Shown here: positions 61,769 to 64,000 of the stretch, piece after piece | Position numbering within the stretch: position 1 is the stretch's first letter | How the letters are laid out: every line of letters begins with the position of its first letter | NCBI RefSeq assembly: GCF_000472445.1 | Contig: NZ_AXAJ01000019.1 | Location: 1 to 64,000 of the forward strand | Reading direction: 5' to 3' | DNA: 64,000 nt | From: Burkholderia sp. WSM2230 | GTDB lineage: Bacteria; Pseudomonadota; Gammaproteobacteria; Burkholderiales; Burkholderiaceae | Program-made: the position numbers and the translations under genes | The notes under the pieces: generated by a model | The model's database searches: none | The model's input: the letters and a program-made list of their open reading frames with translations, nothing else | Told to the model about the DNA's origin: nothing

Positions 61769-61948
61769 CGATAGCGGCTCCATAAAGGGGCGCATCGTCC
61801 GGTGCAGGAATCACGGCCGTGCCGTGTGGCCGCGCTTCATTTTGAAGGGCTCGGCCAGCACCGGATCAATGCTTACAAAAGCCTTTCTATCAAAAAATTA
61901 ACCGCTTGTGTGTGAAATAAAATTCGTCGCCATGCAAAATAAATAAAA

Positions 61949-61973
61949 AAAAGCCGCTTCGGGAGCGGCTTTT
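61949..61973 (-). terminator. Rho-independent terminator for the lipoprotein gene
   Basis: AAAAGCCGCT pairs with AGCGGCTTTT (10 bp) around a 5-nt loop. Read on the minus strand, a run of eight T and further T-rich sequence follows, so it ends transcription from 62568. It could also act in the plus direction. Confidence 0.88.
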
Positions 61974-62004
61974 GGAGATGCATGCATATCGAATCACGCG
62001 CGGC

Positions 62005-62568
62005 CTAGAACAGGTTCCGGCGATCGGGATCGTGCAGCGGGTCGGGCGTTTTTTGCGTGAGACGCAGCACGCCCTGGTCGTCGAAATAGAAGCTGAACAT
62101 CATGTACCAGTAGTTGTCTTCGAGATAGCGATAGGTCCAGACTTCGCGCTTCATCAACGGGAAATACGAGGTCTCCACCGGGCGGCCGAAATTCACCAGC
62201 ACCTCGCCCCTGGTCCACTTGCCGACCTCGGCGCGATAGAACTCGTTGGGCTGCAAGACCTGGCGCACATTCACGATCTTGCCCGACGCATCGATGTCGG
62301 CCGCGGTGGTGGTTTCTCCCATCGGCTGGGTGGGCCACATCAGCCGCTTGCCGCCGTTCGGCAGATCGTAGGTTTCGCGCGGCGGGCCGAGGCGTGCAAC
62401 GATCGTCGACGCGTCCGCGCCCTGCTGATACTGCTGCCAGGGCTGCGCGCAGCCGGCTAGCGTCAGCGCGGCGAGACAGACGAGTGCCGCGCGGTGCGCG
62501 CGCCGGGCGGCCGGCGCCCCCGAAGAGGCCGCCTTGCGGTGACGGCGGGCAAGCAGGCGGTTGAGCAT
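62005..62568 (-). CDS. Predicted lipoprotein
   Basis: 187 residues from ATG 62568, which follows CTGGAGGAATTC. A long basic N-terminal region (about 30 residues) leads into the signal peptide hydrophobic core and lipobox LTLAGC, with lipidated Cys near residue 41. The mature part has ADASTIVARLGPPRETYDLPNGGKRLMW, which resembles the small-repeat fold of SmpA/OmlA-type lipoproteins. Probably outer-membrane anchored. Function is unknown. Confidence 0.83.
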   Translation of the reverse strand: MLNRLLARRHRKAASSGAPAARRAHRAALVCLAALTLAGCAQPWQQYQQGADASTIVARLGPPRETYDLPNGGKRLMWPTQPMGETTTAADIDASGKIVNVRQVLQPNEFYRAEVGKWTRGEVLVNFGRPVETSYFPLMKREVWTYRYLEDNYWYMMFSFYFDDQGVLRLTQKTPDPLHDPDRRNLF

Positions 62569-62757
62569 GAATTCCTCCAGTGACTTTTTCAAATAGCGGT
62601 TTTTATCGTCAACATGGATCATTTTGACATGCGCCGCCGCAAAATGATTTGCTCGCCTGCACATCGGCCGGCTGCAAGATAGCGGCGCGAGCGGCTTGCC
62701 TATTGCGTTGCCGACGCCCTATGATCCGCGCTTTGACGAATCAGACGGGCACGGACG

Positions 62758-64000
62758 ATGGCGATGTGGCACAGGAAGACGGCGGTGGTATTGGCGGCAA
62801 TCTCGGTGGCGGCCGCGAACTGGGCCGTCGCGGCCGACATGGCGGCCACGGGGGCCACGACGCCGGCGCTGCCCAAGCCGGCCGGCGCGCCGATCCAGCT
62901 TGCGCTGATCGAGGGCATGTCCGGCCCGTTCGCGAACGCGGGCGCGGCGGTGGAGCGCAATCTGCGCTTTGGCGTCGAGCAGGTCAACGCGCGTGGCGGC
63001 GTGCGGCTCGCCGACGGTGCGCATCCGCTCGAGCTTGTCGTGCTGGACAGCAAGGGCGGCACCGAAGAGGCGCTCACGCAACTGCGCGCGGCGGCCGATC
63101 GTCGCATCGGCTATATCCTGCAGGGCAACAGCTCGGCGGTCGCCGCCGCGCTGATCGGCGCAATCGACAAGCAGAACGCCCGCGAGCCAGGCAATCGCGA
63201 GCTGTTCCTCAATTATTCCGCCGACGACCCCGCACTGACCAACGCCAACTGCAGCTTCTGGCATTTTCGCTTCGACGCGCACGCCGGCATGCGCATGGAC
63301 GCACTCGCTGACGTGATCCAGCGCGACAAGACGCTGAAGAAGGTGTACCTGCTGAATCAGGACTACAGCTTCGGGCATGACGTCAGCAGCCTCGCGCGTT
63401 CCGCGCTGCGGGCGAAACGCCCGGACATCGCCGTGGTCGGCGACGAGTTCCATCCGATCGGCCGCGTCAAGGACTTCGCGCCGTACATCGCCAAACTGCG
63501 CGCAAGCGGCGCGGATGCCGTAATCACCGGAAACTGGGGCAACGACCTGACGCTGCTCGTAAAGGCGGCGCGCGAGCAGGGTCTCGACACCAGGTTCTAT
63601 ACGTTCTACGGCAACAGCCTGGGCGCGCCGGCCGCGCTCGGCGAGGCGGGCGTCGGGCGCGTGGTCGCGGTGGCCGACTGGCATCCGAACGCGGGCGGCC
63701 CGGCCTCGGACGCCTGGTACGAGGCGTTCCGCGCGCGTTTCCCGGCCGCGCAGGACGACTACCCGGTATTGCGCATGCCTTTGATGATCGAAACCCTGGC
63801 CGCGGCGATGAACCGCGCGAAGAGCGCCGACCCGACGGCGGTCGCGCGGGCGCTGGAAGGCATCCGCTTCGACAACGGCTTTCACGCGTCGTGGATGCGG
63901 GCGGAGGATCATCAACTGATTCAGCCCCTTTACGTGATGGAAATGGACAAGGCCGGCACGCGCGACGTGCGTTTCGACAACGAAGGCTCGGGCTTCGGCT
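62758..64000 (+). CDS. ABC transporter substrate-binding protein, branched-chain amino acid type (cut by window edge)
   Basis: At least 414 codons from ATG 62758, open to the window end. A signal peptide (MAMWHRKTAVVLAAISVAAANWAVAA region, cleavage near residue 27) precedes a periplasmic type I binding fold: LIEGMSGPFANAGAAVERNL, GGVRLADGAHPLELVVLDSKGG, VYLLNQDYSFGHDVSSLA and ADAVITGNWGNDL. The family (LivJ-like) binds amino acids or small amides for ABC import. Transporter genes are expected past the window. It is divergent from the lipoprotein. Confidence 0.9.
   Translation, partial: MAMWHRKTAVVLAAISVAAANWAVAADMAATGATTPALPKPAGAPIQLALIEGMSGPFANAGAAVERNLRFGVEQVNARGGVRLADGAHPLELVVLDSKGGTEEALTQLRAAADRRIGYILQGNSSAVAAALIGAIDKQNAREPGNRELFLNYSADDPALTNANCSFWHFRFDAHAGMRMDALADVIQRDKTLKKVYLLNQDYSFGHDVSSLARSALRAKRPDIAVVGDEFHPIGRVKDFAPYIAKLRASGADAVITGNWGNDLTLLVKAAREQGLDTRFYTFYGNSLGAPAALGEAGVGRVVAVADWHPNAGGPASDAWYEAFRARFPAAQDDYPVLRMPLMIETLAAAMNRAKSADPTAVARALEGIRFDNGFHASWMRAEDHQLIQPLYVMEMDKAGTRDVRFDNEGSGFG

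Overview
This is a 64 kb stretch of a GC-rich chromosome with dense genes on both strands, conserved housekeeping content and no insertion sequences, phage genes or CRISPR arrays. Protein sequences and gene orders (thrS-infC-rpmI-rplT-pheST-ihfA, rng-maf-rlmH-rsfS-nadD-hemF-purD, ilvIHC-psd-pssA-leuA, an IHF-alpha with an N-terminal extension) are those of Burkholderiaceae, most like Paraburkholderia. The species assignment is from memory of such sequences, not a search.

Layout. 1-5.5 kb: start of ETF-ubiquinone oxidoreductase, an SDR/thioesterase pair, a PAS-LuxR regulator divergent from the CoA-transferase genes scoAB, an alpha/beta hydrolase and a RidA protein. 5.5-16.5 kb: relA, tRNA-Val(GAC), the translation cluster thrS, infC (AUC start), rpmI, rplT, pheS, pheT, ihfA, a MerR regulator and tRNA-Pro(GGG). 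16.5-25.2 kb, minus strand: rng, maf, rlmH, rsfS, nadD, hemF, purD, yebC, upp. 25.4-27.8 kb: SDR with a degenerate active site, mgsA, quinone oxidoreductase. 27.8-36.4 kb: complete high-affinity potassium system (small ORF, kdpF, kdpA, kdpB, kdpC, kdpD, kdpE) with candidate KdpE repeats in its promoter. 36.4-41.5 kb: guanidine-II riboswitch and SugE/Gdx exporter, DUF4126 protein, FtsX-type permease, truncated haemoglobin, DUF924 protein. 41.5-51.8 kb, minus strand: GT39 glycosyltransferase, SDR, LOG protein with a TetR regulator, a putative lipid-remodelling operon (PlcP-like phosphoesterase, glycosyltransferase, diacylglycerol kinase) behind a candidate Pho box, and a sigma factor-DUF3619-DUF3106-RDD operon. 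52-59.4 kb: ilvI, ilvH, ilvC, psd, pssA, leuA. 59.4-64 kb: SulP transporter with beta-carbonic anhydrase, a lipoprotein, and the start of an ABC substrate-binding protein.

How parts work together. Regulatory signals read directly from the DNA give the most interesting links. A Pho-box-like pair of repeats precedes the phosphoesterase-glycosyltransferase-DAG kinase operon, suggesting phosphate-controlled exchange of phospholipids for glycolipids. Twin ACGR hairpins before sugE mark it as a guanidinium exporter. A 16-bp palindrome between ETF-QO and the SDR recurs in the promoter of the TetR gene 46 kb away, suggesting that this TetR may control both. Several gene-free stretches carry short tandem repeats with periods of 9 to 33 bp. 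Most other genes are ordinary core metabolism and translation.
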